A stretch of DNA of 64,000 bases. It comes from Nostoc sp. PCC 7524. Lineage in GTDB: Bacteria; Cyanobacteriota; Cyanobacteriia; Cyanobacteriales; Nostocaceae. How positions within the stretch are numbered: the first letter of the stretch is position 1; each line of letters begins with the position of its first letter. Positions 18,279 through 27,158 of this stretch are shown here, in pieces. The notes under the pieces were generated by a model, which saw nothing but the letters and a program-made list of their open reading frames with translations, was not told the origin of the DNA and ran no database searches. The stretch lies in assembly GCF_000316645.1 (NCBI RefSeq), contig NC_019684.1, positions 4,996,001 through 5,060,000 of the forward strand, in the 5' to 3' direction. The position numbers and the translations under genes were made by a program.

Positions 18279-18770
18279 ATGGTTAAGACCCCCATTACCG
18301 AAGCAATCGCAGCTGCTGATACCCAAGGACGCTTTTTGGGCAACACCGAATTACAATCCGCTCGTGGTCGTTTTGAGCGTGCTGCTGCTAGCTTAGAAGC
18401 TGCTCGTGGTTTGACCGCTAACGCTCAACGCTTGATTGACGGTGCAACCCAAGCTGTTTACCAAAAATTCCCCTACACCACCCAAACAGCTGGTCCTCAG
18501 TTCGCTGCTGACAGCCGTGGTAAATCCAAGTGCGCTCGTGACGTTGGTCACTACCTACGGATCATCACCTACAGCTTGGTTGCTGGTGGTACTGGCCCCT
18601 TAGATGAATACCTAATTGCTGGTTTGGCTGAAATCAACAGCACCTTTGACTTGTCTCCTAGCTGGTATGTTGAAGCTCTGAAGCACATCAAAGCTAATCA
18701 TGGTTTGAGCGGTCAAGCTGCTAACGAAGCTAACACCTACATTGACTACGCTATCAACGCTCTCAGCTAG
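18279..18770 (+). CDS. cpcA: Phycocyanin alpha subunit
   Basis: The 163-residue globin-like subunit has its single bilin cysteine at C85 ([11 protein letters not shown]), filled by the CpcE/CpcF lyase. It lacks the Cys-Cys pair of PecA, reading ITYSLVAGG there. A small hairpin (acctaatgatttaggt) precedes it, and aaggag lies 8 bp before the ATG. The gene ends just before a strong stem-loop. Confidence 0.98.
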   Translation: MVKTPITEAIAAADTQGRFLGNTELQSARGRFERAAASLEAARGLTANAQRLIDGATQAVYQKFPYTTQTAGPQFAADSRGKSKCARDVGHYLRIITYSLVAGGTGPLDEYLIAGLAEINSTFDLSPSWYVEALKHIKANHGLSGQAANEANTYIDYAINALS

Positions 18771-18778
18771 ATAGCATC

Positions 18779-18845
18779 ATGCCCGGAAAGGGGTGCAAGT
18801 GCTGGATGTAGTAGTCACCTAGCAGTTGAATCTCGTTCCGGGCAT
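18779..18845 (+). terminator. Intercistronic stem-loop after cpcA
   Basis: atgcccggaa (18779-18788) pairs with ttccgggcat (18836-18845), followed by cgtttta. Placed between cpcA and cpcC, it can act as a partial terminator or processing/stability element that makes cpcBA mRNA far more abundant than the linker and lyase genes. Confidence 0.75.
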
Positions 18846-18904
18846 CGTTTTATGTAGGCATAAATAAAAGCTTTATTCAGCCAGCAAGACAAGGGGAAAT
18901 TAAA

Positions 18905-19765
18905 ATGGCAATTACAACAGCAGCATCTAGGCTGGGAACAGAGCCTTTTAGCGACGCACCTAAAGTAGAACTGCGCCCCAACGCTAGCAGAGAAGAAGTA
19001 GAACTTGTAATTCGTGCTGTGTATCGGCACGTTTTGGGAAATGACTACATCATGGCATCTGAACGCCTAGTTAGTGCAGAGTCTCTATTGAGAGATGGCA
19101 ATCTGACAGTGCGGGAATTTGTCCGGAGCGTTGCCAAATCAGAACTCTACAAACAGAAATTCTTCTACAACAGCTTCCAAACTCGGCTCATTGAACTCAA
19201 CTATAAGCATTTGTTGGGTCGCGCTCCCTACGATGAGTCAGAAGTTGTTTACCACCTAGATCTGTATCAAACCAAAGGTTACGACGCAGAGATTGACTCC
19301 TATATTGATTCTTGGGAGTATCAAAATAACTTTGGCGACAACATCGTGCCTTACTATCGTGGGTTTGAAACTCAAACTGGGCAGAAAATCGCCGGTTTCA
19401 ATCGGTTATTCCGGTTATATCGTGGTTATGCCAACAGCGATCGCGCTCAAGTAGAAGGCAGTAAGTCTCGGTTAGCACGGGAATTGGCAAGCAACAAAGC
19501 TTCGACAATTGTTGGGCCATCTGGAACTAATGATAATTGGGGTTTCCGGGCTTCAGCAGATGTTGCTCCTAAGAAGAACTTAGGTAATGCAGTGGGCGAA
19601 GGCGATCGCGTTTACCGCATTGAAGTTACCGGAATTCGTAACCCTGGCTACCCAAGTGTACGCCGGAGTAGCACGGTCTTCATAGTACCTTACGAGCGGC
19701 TCTCTGACAAGATCCAGCAGATTCACAAGCAAGGTGGCAAAATCGTTAGCGTCACCTCAGCGTAA
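18905..19765 (+). CDS. cpcC: Phycocyanin-associated rod linker polypeptide
   Basis: CpcC links phycocyanin hexamers in the rods. The 286-residue chain has the PBS-linker domain (about 20-180; [24 protein letters not shown]) and a C-terminal CpcD-like domain ([11 protein letters not shown] to [19 protein letters not shown]). It is the paralog of PecC in this cluster. The ATG follows aagggga. Confidence 0.96.
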   Translation: MAITTAASRLGTEPFSDAPKVELRPNASREEVELVIRAVYRHVLGNDYIMASERLVSAESLLRDGNLTVREFVRSVAKSELYKQKFFYNSFQTRLIELNYKHLLGRAPYDESEVVYHLDLYQTKGYDAEIDSYIDSWEYQNNFGDNIVPYYRGFETQTGQKIAGFNRLFRLYRGYANSDRAQVEGSKSRLARELASNKASTIVGPSGTNDNWGFRASADVAPKKNLGNAVGEGDRVYRIEVTGIRNPGYPSVRRSSTVFIVPYERLSDKIQQIHKQGGKIVSVTSA

Positions 19766-19805
19766 GGTGCGGTAAAACTCACAACCAACAGGAGATAGAG
19801 AAGTA

Positions 19806-20048
19806 ATGTTCGGTCAAACTACTCTTGGGACTGGTAGCGTTTCTTCATCTGCTAGTCGAGTATTTCGTTACGAAGTCGTAGGCTTACGCCAAAGTTCAGA
19901 AACCGACAAGAACAAATACAACATTCGTCGTAGTGGTAGCGTGTTCATCACCGTACCCTACAGCCGGATGAACGAAGAATACCAACGGATTACCCGCTTG
20001 GGCGGAAAAATCGTCAAGATTGAGCCATTGACAGCCGCAGGAGAATAG
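19806..20048 (+). CDS. cpcD: Rod-capping linker polypeptide
   Basis: CpcD is the small linker that caps the core-distal end of the rod and limits its length. The 80-residue basic protein is a single CpcD domain: VFRYEVVGLRQS, a pair of arginines (IRRSGS), then VPYSRMNEEYQRITRLGGKIVKI, the same fold found at the C termini of CpcC and PecC. It has an aggaga ribosome-binding site. Confidence 0.96.
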   Translation: MFGQTTLGTGSVSSSASRVFRYEVVGLRQSSETDKNKYNIRRSGSVFITVPYSRMNEEYQRITRLGGKIVKIEPLTAAGE

Positions 20049-20058
20049 CAACCTGGCA

Positions 20059-20889
20059 ATGATAGAACCCAGTGCGGAAGAGTTTTCTACCGAGAACGGG
20101 CCACAGCTCACGCCAGAAGTAGCGATCGCCAACCTGCAATCATCAGACTTAAGTCTCCGCTATTATGCTGCGTGGTGGTTGGGTAAGTATCGAGTCAAAG
20201 AAACTGCTGCTGTAGATGGGCTGATCGCCGCCTTAGAGGATGAAGCCGACAGAACCGAACTAGGAGGTTATCCTCTTAGACGTAACGCAGCCAGAGCATT
20301 GGGAAAATTAGGCGATCGCAAAGCCGTACCAGGTTTAATTAAATGCTTGGAATGCTCCGACTTTTATGTCCGCGAAGCAGCCGCCCAATCCCTAGAAATG
20401 CTGCAAGATCCCACAGCAGCTACAGCATTAATTCGATTACTAGATGGGGGTGTAGCCAAGGCCGTGCAAGTACCAGGCCGCCCACATCTGACCCAGCCCT
20501 ACGAAGCAGTTTTAGAGGCTTTGGGGGCTATTAGTGCAGCTGAGGCTATCCCTCTGATTCAGCCGTTCCTAGAGCATCCATTCCCACGAGTGCAATGCGC
20601 CGCAGCCAGAGCCATGTATCAACTCACACAGCAACCAATATATGGAGAGCTATTGGTAAAAGTGTTAGAAGGTAACGACCTCAACCTGCGTCGTGTAGCA
20701 TTGGGTGATTTGGGTGCAATTGGGTATTTGGCCGCAGCAGATGCGATCGCCAACGCCAAAGCAGAAAATAGCTTCAAACTCATTGCCCTCAAAGGATTGC
20801 TAGAGCATCAGCTCCCACAAGAGTCAGATACCCTCTCAATATCTGATGATGCCATCCGCGTCATGAACCTCATGGATTCATTGTTGTAG
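20059..20889 (+). CDS. cpcE: Phycocyanobilin lyase alpha-subunit CpcE
   Basis: CpcE and CpcF form the heterodimer that attaches phycocyanobilin to C84 of CpcA. The 276-residue HEAT-repeat protein has LRYYAAWWLGKYRVKE near the N terminus and LRRNAARALGKLGDRKAVPGLI repeats. It is homologous to PecE upstream. The start lies 10 bp after cpcD, so translation is probably coupled. Early acidic residues (MIEPSAEEFSTENGP) match CpcE rather than PecE. Confidence 0.95.
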   Translation: MIEPSAEEFSTENGPQLTPEVAIANLQSSDLSLRYYAAWWLGKYRVKETAAVDGLIAALEDEADRTELGGYPLRRNAARALGKLGDRKAVPGLIKCLECSDFYVREAAAQSLEMLQDPTAATALIRLLDGGVAKAVQVPGRPHLTQPYEAVLEALGAISAAEAIPLIQPFLEHPFPRVQCAAARAMYQLTQQPIYGELLVKVLEGNDLNLRRVALGDLGAIGYLAAADAIANAKAENSFKLIALKGLLEHQLPQESDTLSISDDAIRVMNLMDSLL

Positions 20890-20962
20890 TCAACAGTCCA
20901 TAGTCAATAGTCAAAAGTAATTGACTGTTGACTGTTGACTGTTGACTAATGACTATTGACTA
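20890..20962. repeat. Heptameric repeat (tgttgac), cpcE-cpcF spacer
   Basis: The spacer is made of agtcaat/agtcaac units followed by the complementary tgactgt and tgactat units, so it is both a tandem repeat and a stem-loop. Confidence 0.8.
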
Positions 20963-21565
20963 ATGATTAATGAACTAATTCATGCCGTTGCTCTGGCAGA
21001 TACACCAGAGCAACTGGTAAAAGCAGTACAGAACTTGGCAGCAGCCAAAGATGTAGCTGCAATTCCCACCTTAATAGCCGTGTTTGGCTATAACAACCCC
21101 ACCGCAGCAGCTATCGCGTCTGCCGCCTTGGTAGACTTGGGAGAAGTGGCAGTACCAGAGTTACTCGCTCAAATAGATGACTATAACTATGGCGCACGGG
21201 CTTATTCGATTCGCACCTTAGCAGCGATCGCACATCCCCGTGCTTTAGATGTATTAGTCTCCGCAGCTGCCACCGACTTCGCACCTAGTGTCCGTCGGGC
21301 TGCGGCCAAAGGCTTAGGGCGCTTACATTGGGATAAATTAGGCGTACCTGAAAACCAAACAGCCGTCCAAAAAGCTTTAGAAACACTATTTTTTATCTCC
21401 CAAGATGCCGAATGGTCGATTCGTTATGCCGCCATTGTTGGATTGCAAGGACTAGCCAATCTACCTGATTTACAACAACCCATCCATACTAGACTCCAAG
21501 AAATACTAGCTACAGACAACGAAAAATCCGTCTGTGCGCGTGTGTTATTAGCTTTGAGTCAATAG
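20963..21565 (+). CDS. cpcF: Phycocyanobilin lyase beta-subunit CpcF
   Basis: The 200-residue HEAT-like protein is the partner of CpcE. It shows repeated helices such as AYSIRTLAAIAHPRALDVLV and VRRAAAKGLGRL and aligns along its length with PecF but lacks the NHCQGN motif. Its ATG is embedded in the end of the tgttgac repeat spacer, with no good Shine-Dalgarno, which may keep lyase levels low. Its stop codon is at the first repeat of the next spacer. Confidence 0.95.
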   Translation: MINELIHAVALADTPEQLVKAVQNLAAAKDVAAIPTLIAVFGYNNPTAAAIASAALVDLGEVAVPELLAQIDDYNYGARAYSIRTLAAIAHPRALDVLVSAAATDFAPSVRRAAAKGLGRLHWDKLGVPENQTAVQKALETLFFISQDAEWSIRYAAIVGLQGLANLPDLQQPIHTRLQEILATDNEKSVCARVLLALSQ

Positions 21566-21650
21566 GTGACAGGTGATAGGTGACAGGTGATAGGTTACAG
21601 GTTACAGGTTACAGGTTACAGGTTACAGGTTACAGGTTACAGGTTACAGA
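21564..21650 (+). repeat. Tandem heptamer (ggttaca)n and (ggtgaca/ggtgata)n
   Basis: Two related heptamer series run directly from the cpcF stop: about four ggtgaca/ggtgata units, then about eight perfect ggttaca units. This is a classic short tandemly repeated repetitive sequence of heterocystous cyanobacteria. An open frame of 64 codons over it is a by-product of the repeat. Confidence 0.92.
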
Positions 21651-21712
21651 CTACGCGTTTACCAAAAGTAGACGGTAATTGGGAAACTCAGAAAATTAAC
21701 TCGTTTTCTTCC

Positions 21713-21779
21713 CAGTCCCCAGTACCCAGTCCCCAGTACCCAATCCCCAATCCCCAATCCCCAATCCCCAACCCCCCAT
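21713..21779. repeat. C-rich heptamer repeat before cpcG1
   Basis: Units of the type ccccagt/acccagt/ccccaat are reiterated up to 21 bp before the cpcG1 start. Together with the ggttaca series, the cpcF-cpcG1 gap is mostly repeat. Confidence 0.85.
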
Positions 21780-21799
21780 AACAAAAGGTCAAAGTAAAA

Positions 21800-22639
21800 A
21801 TGTCAATACCACTATTGGAATATTCACCAACTACACAAAACCAACGTGTAGAAGGTTACGAAGTTCCCAACGAAGATACTCCTGTAATGTATCGTCTGTC
21901 TGCCGCTATCGACGATACTGATATTGATGCCATTATTTGGGCAGCATATCGGCAAATCTTCAGCGAACAATTAATCATCAAAAGCAACCGCCAAAACTTC
22001 CTGGAATCTCAACTGCGGAATCGTGCCATTAACGTCCGTGATTTTATCCGGGGTTTGGGTAAATCGGAAGTGTATCGTACCCAAGTAGCAGAAACTAACT
22101 CCAACTATCGCTTAGTTGACATCACTTTAAAACGGTTCTTGGGACGGGCAGCTTATAACAAAGACGAAGAAATTGCTTGGTCAATTGTTATTGCCACCAA
22201 AGGATTACACGGCTTCATTGATGCCCTATTGGATAGTGAAGAGTACGTCCAAAACTTTGGCGATGATATCGTTCCCTACCAACGCCGTCGCTATAAAGAC
22301 AGACCCTTTAACTTAGTTAACCCCAGATATAACGCTTACTGGCGCGATCGCCAAACCCTAATTTATCTGGGTGGACGTTCCTTCTACAGCGCCCGCACCA
22401 CCGGCACTTTAACCACAGAAGATATTCGTCGCGCTATCCCCGCCAACTTCATGGCACTAGCAGGGAAAATGATCACCCCAGAACGTAACTATCAGCGCAC
22501 CATTGCCTCCGTTACCTCCCAAATCAAAGATATAAAAATTCCCGACACCAGCCGGGAAGTTACCACCCCCGAAGTCACAGTTAAACCCGTAGCCGTCGCC
22601 CTGCCCTATCGTTATCTACCCGGCATCAAAACCACTTAG
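21800..22639 (+). CDS. cpcG1: Phycobilisome rod-core linker CpcG1
   Basis: CpcG proteins attach rods to the allophycocyanin core. The 279-residue chain has the PBS-linker domain at about 20-190 ([60 protein letters not shown]) and a long unstructured C-terminal tail with repeated TTPEV-type segments that binds the core. First of four tandem paralogs. Confidence 0.95.
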   Translation: MSIPLLEYSPTTQNQRVEGYEVPNEDTPVMYRLSAAIDDTDIDAIIWAAYRQIFSEQLIIKSNRQNFLESQLRNRAINVRDFIRGLGKSEVYRTQVAETNSNYRLVDITLKRFLGRAAYNKDEEIAWSIVIATKGLHGFIDALLDSEEYVQNFGDDIVPYQRRRYKDRPFNLVNPRYNAYWRDRQTLIYLGGRSFYSARTTGTLTTEDIRRAIPANFMALAGKMITPERNYQRTIASVTSQIKDIKIPDTSREVTTPEVTVKPVAVALPYRYLPGIKTT

Positions 22640-22748
22640 TAAGGGTAGGAGAGACAAAGGAGACAAGGGAGAAAAAGAAGACAAGGGAGAATTTATTCTT
22701 AATACCCAGTCCCCATTCCCCAGTCCCCATTCCCCAATACCCAATTGA
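22640..22748. repeat. Degenerate heptamer repeats, cpcG1-cpcG2 spacer
   Basis: A purine-rich series (gagacaaagg, gacaaggga) is followed by a C-rich series (ccccattccccagt), again capable of limited pairing. Confidence 0.7.
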
Positions 22749-22770
22749 CAACCGATAACAAAAGTGAACT

Positions 22771-23514
22771 ATGGCCATTCCTTTACTTGAATACAAACCC
22801 AGTTCTCAAAATCAGCGTGTTGCTGGGTACGAAGTTCCTAACGAAGATACCCCCAAAATTTACCGCACTGAAGACTGTGCTGATGATGGCGACACCCAAG
22901 AATTAATCTGGGCTGCCTATCGTCAAGTTTTCAGCGAACACGTTATCCTGAAATTCTACCGCCAGAGCAATTTAGAATCCCAACTCAAGAACAGAGCCAT
23001 CAGTGTCCGCGACTTCATCCGGGGTATTGCTAAGTCCGAGGCATTCCAGAGTTTAGTAATTAAGAGTAACTCTAACTACCGCCTTGTAGAACTTGCCCTG
23101 AAACGCCTTTTGGGTCGCGCACCTTATAATAAGGATGAAGAAATTGCTTGGTCAATTAAAATAGCCACCGTTGGTTGGGATGGTTTTGTTGATGCTCTGT
23201 TGGATTCTGAAGAGTATCAAAGCAATTTTGGTGAAAACATCGTCCCCTACCAACGGCGACGCTACAAAGATAGACCCTTCAATCTAGTTACACCACGCTA
23301 CGGCGACTACTGGCGCGACAGACTAGAAGCAGAACGCTACAAGCCAGGTGCTGTCAAGAACTTCTTGGAATTAGCTAAATCACTGGAAATTAGGACAGTT
23401 TCCTACACACCAGTTAGCACAGCTAACATCCAAATTCCTGACACCACCCGCTCTGCTACACCCGAAGGAATCCCATACTCCGTAAATCCTAGCGCCAATT
23501 TCCCTGTACGGTAA
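22771..23514 (+). CDS. cpcG2: Phycobilisome rod-core linker CpcG2
   Basis: The 247-residue paralog of CpcG1 keeps the linker domain ([48 protein letters not shown]) and has a shorter C-terminal tail ending in [17 protein letters not shown]. No membrane segment is present, so it is a soluble rod-core linker. Confidence 0.95.
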   Translation: MAIPLLEYKPSSQNQRVAGYEVPNEDTPKIYRTEDCADDGDTQELIWAAYRQVFSEHVILKFYRQSNLESQLKNRAISVRDFIRGIAKSEAFQSLVIKSNSNYRLVELALKRLLGRAPYNKDEEIAWSIKIATVGWDGFVDALLDSEEYQSNFGENIVPYQRRRYKDRPFNLVTPRYGDYWRDRLEAERYKPGAVKNFLELAKSLEIRTVSYTPVSTANIQIPDTTRSATPEGIPYSVNPSANFPVR

Positions 23515-23548
23515 ATTGTCCCATCATCTACAAACGGAGACTCCAACA

Positions 23549-24262
23549 ATGGCATTACCTTTACTGGCTTACAAACCCACAACTCAAAATCAAAGAGTTC
23601 CAAGTTTTGGAACGGCAGATGTCAATGAAGATACTCCTTACATCTACCGTTTAGAAAATGCCAACTCTCCCAGCGAAGTGGAAGAATTAATTTGGTCTGC
23701 CTATCGCCAAGTCTTCAACGAACAGGAGATTCTCAAATTTAATCGCCAAATTGGACTAGAAACCCAACTGAAAAATCGGTCAATCACCGTTAAAGACTTT
23801 ATTCGGGGTTTGGCTAAATCAGAGCGATTTTATGAGCTAGTGATTGGAGCCAATAATAACTATCGACTGGTAGAAATTTGCTTCAAACGTTTATTGGGAC
23901 GCGCACCCTACAACGAAGAAGAAAAAATCGCTTGGTCGATTGTCATTGGTACTAAAGGTTGGGGTGGATTTGTCGATGCGCTGATTGATAGTACAGAGTA
24001 TGAGCAGAACTTTGGTGATTTCACTGTACCCTATCAGCGCAAACGGATGACCACAGATAGGCCATTCAGCTTTACCACCCGTTACGGTGCAGATTATCGG
24101 GAACGTGCTGGTATTGTGAGAAAGGGACGCTATGTTACCGAATGGTATACATCGAACCGCCAATTTGATGTGGCCGCAATATCAGCTGTATTACTGGTAA
24201 TGTCCGCCAGCATTGCTTTACTGCTGATACTAAATTGGTTCGGAATTAATTCTGGCTACTAA
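23549..24262 (+). CDS. cpcG3: Membrane-anchored rod linker CpcG3/CpcL
   Basis: This 237-residue paralog shares the linker domain ([23 protein letters not shown]) but differs at its C terminus. After YTSNRQFDV comes a hydrophobic stretch ([20 protein letters not shown], about residues 208-227) and a short tail. That is the CpcL-type transmembrane anchor; in Anabaena sp. PCC 7120 CpcL builds core-less rods that bind photosystem I. ATG at 23549 gives [10 protein letters not shown], matching the other CpcG starts; an upstream start at 23516 is not needed. Confidence 0.95.
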   Translation: MALPLLAYKPTTQNQRVPSFGTADVNEDTPYIYRLENANSPSEVEELIWSAYRQVFNEQEILKFNRQIGLETQLKNRSITVKDFIRGLAKSERFYELVIGANNNYRLVEICFKRLLGRAPYNEEEKIAWSIVIGTKGWGGFVDALIDSTEYEQNFGDFTVPYQRKRMTTDRPFSFTTRYGADYRERAGIVRKGRYVTEWYTSNRQFDVAAISAVLLVMSASIALLLILNWFGINSGY

Positions 24263-24368
24263 CCTAATGGGGGAAAATAAGTAAAGCATGAATGAGGATT
24301 TTGAGTAATCAATCCTCTTTCAATTGCCAGAGTTAGCTGTTTAATTTGTTAAAAGGGGAAGACTCAGC

Positions 24369-25130
24369 ATGGCACTGCCATTACTTTCATACAAACCAAG
24401 CTCTCAAAACCACAGAGTCAAAAGCTTTGGTGTAGCTGACCAAAACGAAGATACACCATACATCTATCGCATTGAAGATGTCAGCTCTTACACTGATATG
24501 CAGAACATCATTTGGGCTGCTTATCGCCAAGTGTTCAGCGAACATGAGATTCTCAAGTTCAACCGCCAAAAAACTTTGGAATCTCAACTTTCTACAGGTG
24601 CAATCTCTGTAAAAGACTTCATTCGTGGTTTGGCTAAGTCTGAAGCCTTCTATCGTTTGGTGGTATCTGTTAACAACAACTATCGTCTAGTTGACATTAC
24701 CCTCAAACGTCTGTTAGGACGTGCTTCTTACAATCAAGACGAGCAAATTGCTTGGTCAATTGTCATTTGTACTAAGGGGTTTGCTGGCTTTGTGGATGCA
24801 CTCCTCGACAGCGAAGAATACGCCCAAAACTTTGGTGACAATACTGTACCTTACCAACGCAAGCGTTTAGAAGGTCGTCCCCACAACTTGGTAACACCAC
24901 GCTACGGCGAAGACTTCCAAGAAAAAGCCGGTACAGTGCAAACCGACTGGCGCTTTACCTTGGACAAATTCTACAGCCGCAAGTTCCAAGAAAGAAGACT
25001 GGCTGAAGGAGATCCACGCAAATACTCCGATATGGCAGTAGCAGTTGGTGGCAAAGGCAACTATGCTCAAAGAATTTCTGCCTTTGATATTGACTATCTC
25101 AGTGCAGTACCTTACCGTGGCAAACGCTAA
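24369..25130 (+). CDS. cpcG4: Phycobilisome rod-core linker CpcG4
   Basis: The 253-residue linker opens [21 protein letters not shown] and keeps [19 protein letters not shown] and [19 protein letters not shown]. Its soluble C-terminal tail ([21 protein letters not shown]) differs from those of G1-G3. Codon use is closer to cpcBA than the other cpcG genes, suggesting high expression. It is the final gene of the cluster and has its own good Shine-Dalgarno (aagggga). Confidence 0.95.
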   Translation: MALPLLSYKPSSQNHRVKSFGVADQNEDTPYIYRIEDVSSYTDMQNIIWAAYRQVFSEHEILKFNRQKTLESQLSTGAISVKDFIRGLAKSEAFYRLVVSVNNNYRLVDITLKRLLGRASYNQDEQIAWSIVICTKGFAGFVDALLDSEEYAQNFGDNTVPYQRKRLEGRPHNLVTPRYGEDFQEKAGTVQTDWRFTLDKFYSRKFQERRLAEGDPRKYSDMAVAVGGKGNYAQRISAFDIDYLSAVPYRGKR

Positions 25131-25161
25131 GATTTCACATCTGAACGCCTAAAATTTCATA

Positions 25162-25257
25162 CTGGGTCTAGTTTGTGCGTTGATGTGACGAAAAGTTAGC
25201 AGTTTTTTTGTTAGCTGGGCGTGACATTGAGTGGAGGCTAGACCCAGTTGTTTAATT
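25162..25257 (+). terminator. Stem-loop at the end of the cpc operon
   Basis: ctgggtctag (25162-25171) pairs with ctagacccag (25238-25247), followed by ttgtttaatttt. The enclosed 66 bases hold shorter possible stems (gttagcagtttttttgttagc region). Position 30 bp after cpcG4 and the T-rich tail suggest an operon terminator. Confidence 0.7.
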
Positions 25258-25374
25258 TTCTGGAAATATAGCTGTAGACAAGGCGATTAGGACATGACTA
25301 AAAGCTCAAACTCATTCATGGCATGGATTCTACTATTTCCTATTGCAAGAGTGCCTATTGCCTATTGCCTTCTG

Positions 25375-26016
25375 CTATAGTCTGAGAATTTCGGCTGTAA
25401 GATTAGCTCTAGCGGGTAGTTCCGCGAACTCAAACATTAAAGGCGTAGAATAGATTTTCGGTCTTTGTAAAAATTCTTTTAAAACTTGTTTACGTCCTGC
25501 AATATATTCTGGTGTTGATAACCAAGAGTATTCTTGGCGAATAGCATTGGTATATTCCCAATACTGATTTGAATTAACAGCTAAAATAGCCAAATCAGCA
25601 TCTAATAAGACTTGGCTATCAGGATCATCTGTATCGGGTTGATGATGTTTAGTATTCAGAATGAGATGAGTGATACTATGAATTTGATCAATCGGAATTC
25701 CTAAATTACTTAAGAATTTATTTGTATATTCAGCACTTTTCTCTTCGTTATCTTTTGCTTGAGTATCATACACAACATCATGAAACCAAGCTGCAAGTTT
25801 CACAGCAGTTTGGTTTTCAGTATAATTTTCCAATGTCTGAATTATGTCAAGCACATGATTAATATGTGTCAGGTTATGGTAATGGCGATTTGGAGTAGAA
25901 TAGGTCTCAACTAATTGAGTAAAGGCTGTCTTCATTGCTATTTGGTCAACTCCAAAAGGTTGGAGTGTATTTTGCCATTTATCAAAAACAATATTTGTGA
26001 GATTTTCTGTAGACAT
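25375..26016 (-). CDS. HD-superfamily metal-dependent phosphohydrolase
   Basis: The 213-residue protein has the HD signature: HNLTHINHVLDII supplies the first histidine and AAWFHDVVYD the HD pair, and NKHHQPDTDDPDSQ-like and DADLAILA segments follow. This matches the family of small predicted HD phosphohydrolases (COG4339-like) of unknown substrate. It is a single gene converging on the cpc operon. There is no sign of transfer. Confidence 0.85.
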   Translation of the reverse strand: MSTENLTNIVFDKWQNTLQPFGVDQIAMKTAFTQLVETYSTPNRHYHNLTHINHVLDIIQTLENYTENQTAVKLAAWFHDVVYDTQAKDNEEKSAEYTNKFLSNLGIPIDQIHSITHLILNTKHHQPDTDDPDSQVLLDADLAILAVNSNQYWEYTNAIRQEYSWLSTPEYIAGRKQVLKEFLQRPKIYSTPLMFEFAELPARANLTAEILRL

Positions 26017-26097
26017 AGATGCTATATTTCCACTATTGATATTAAGAAATTTTTAGCCAACTTATACCGATTTCCAGTCACAGATAGTAATTCAGGC

Positions 26098-26180
26098 TAA
26101 GAGAATGTTTGAAAAGTGGTTGGCTGTGTTTTTAAACACTTGTTGATCCCCCCTAGCCCCCTTAAAAAGGGGGGAAATAG
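26098..26180. repeat. Solo IS-end-like sequence and C-rich hairpin
   Basis: gagaatgtttgaaaagt at 26101-26117 differs by one base from the IS5 terminal repeat at 5506, but no second end or transposase is present. Just beyond, a run of C (about 26148-26161) pairs with ggggggaa near 26170; this hairpin lies immediately downstream of the minus-strand methyltransferase gene and may terminate it. Confidence 0.6.
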
Positions 26181-26192
26181 AATCAAATAAAT

Positions 26193-27038
26193 CTAGAGAT
26201 TCTTGCGATAGGAAAGAATCAAATAACGTAGTATCCCTAGCCGACTAATCCATTCAGCAACAGCTGTAGAGTTAGCAGATTGCTCATATCCCGATTCACG
26301 CTGAAGTCGTTTGAGCAGTGGATAAGTGGGTAGGGTGTTGATGGTAATGTCTTCTTCTACGATGGATGTAAAACCCGTAGTTTGAGCAAGTTGACGGTAG
26401 GTGTCTAGGGTAAAACTACTATCAACTTTGCCGTAGGTGTTGCTAACGCTTGGTTCCAGTAAATTTGCTGCCATGTTCATCAAGGGACGGAAAAATTTTA
26501 AGGGTACAAAGTCACAAATAGCTAATTTGCCGCCTGGTTTCAGGACTCGCCATGCTTCTTGGAAAAAACGTTGACGGCTGGGGAAATGAAAGATGCACTC
26601 AACAGCCAGTACCAAGTCAAACGAATTATCTGCAAAAGGTAACTGACAAGCATCTCCTTGGATAAATTCGATTTGATTATGATTACGGGGTTGGACTTGT
26701 TCTCTGGCTCTAGCGAGCTGACGAGGATCTATATTTAAACCAGTTAGCTGCATATTGCTGAAGCGATCGCTTAAACTAGCGATCGTCCCACCAAATCCAC
26801 AACCACAATCCAACACCTTCTGCCCATCAGCAACGCCACCTGCATCACACACTCGGCGAGTTAAATTTTCTGCTGCTGTGGCAAAATCATCTATTGAACC
26901 ATCTGCTGTATTTGGGTTTGCCCAGTAGCCCCAATGTACGTGGAGACCAAAGGTTTTAATTAATTCGGTATTTCCTTGATTAAATCCTTCTAGTAATTGG
27001 TCAAAATACGGTAATTCGACTTTTTGATTGTTAACCAT
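26193..27038 (-). CDS. SAM-dependent methyltransferase (class I)
   Basis: The 281-residue protein has the Rossmann-type SAM site VLDCGCGFGGTIASL (about residues 72-86), the acidic LTGLNIDPRQL, GDACQLPFADNSFDLV and VLKPGGKLAICDFVP. This is typical of small-molecule C- or O-methyltransferases related to tocopherol and sterol methyltransferases. The substrate is not evident. It stands alone. Confidence 0.85.
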   Translation of the reverse strand: MVNNQKVELPYFDQLLEGFNQGNTELIKTFGLHVHWGYWANPNTADGSIDDFATAAENLTRRVCDAGGVADGQKVLDCGCGFGGTIASLSDRFSNMQLTGLNIDPRQLARAREQVQPRNHNQIEFIQGDACQLPFADNSFDLVLAVECIFHFPSRQRFFQEAWRVLKPGGKLAICDFVPLKFFRPLMNMAANLLEPSVSNTYGKVDSSFTLDTYRQLAQTTGFTSIVEEDITINTLPTYPLLKRLQRESGYEQSANSTAVAEWISRLGILRYLILSYRKNL

Positions 27039-27158
27039 AACACCTGATCAAAACTCACACTATTTTTTAGCATAATTTGGGTGTCTGATTTGATTCAATC
27101 CGGTTTATTTAAGGGTGATTTATGTAGATAATGGGTCTAGAAAGATATCATTTATTCA

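Noticed and set aside
21564..21650. Regular direct repeats that could suggest a CRISPR array
   Set aside because: The units are 7 bp with no spacers between them; they are tandem heptamers.
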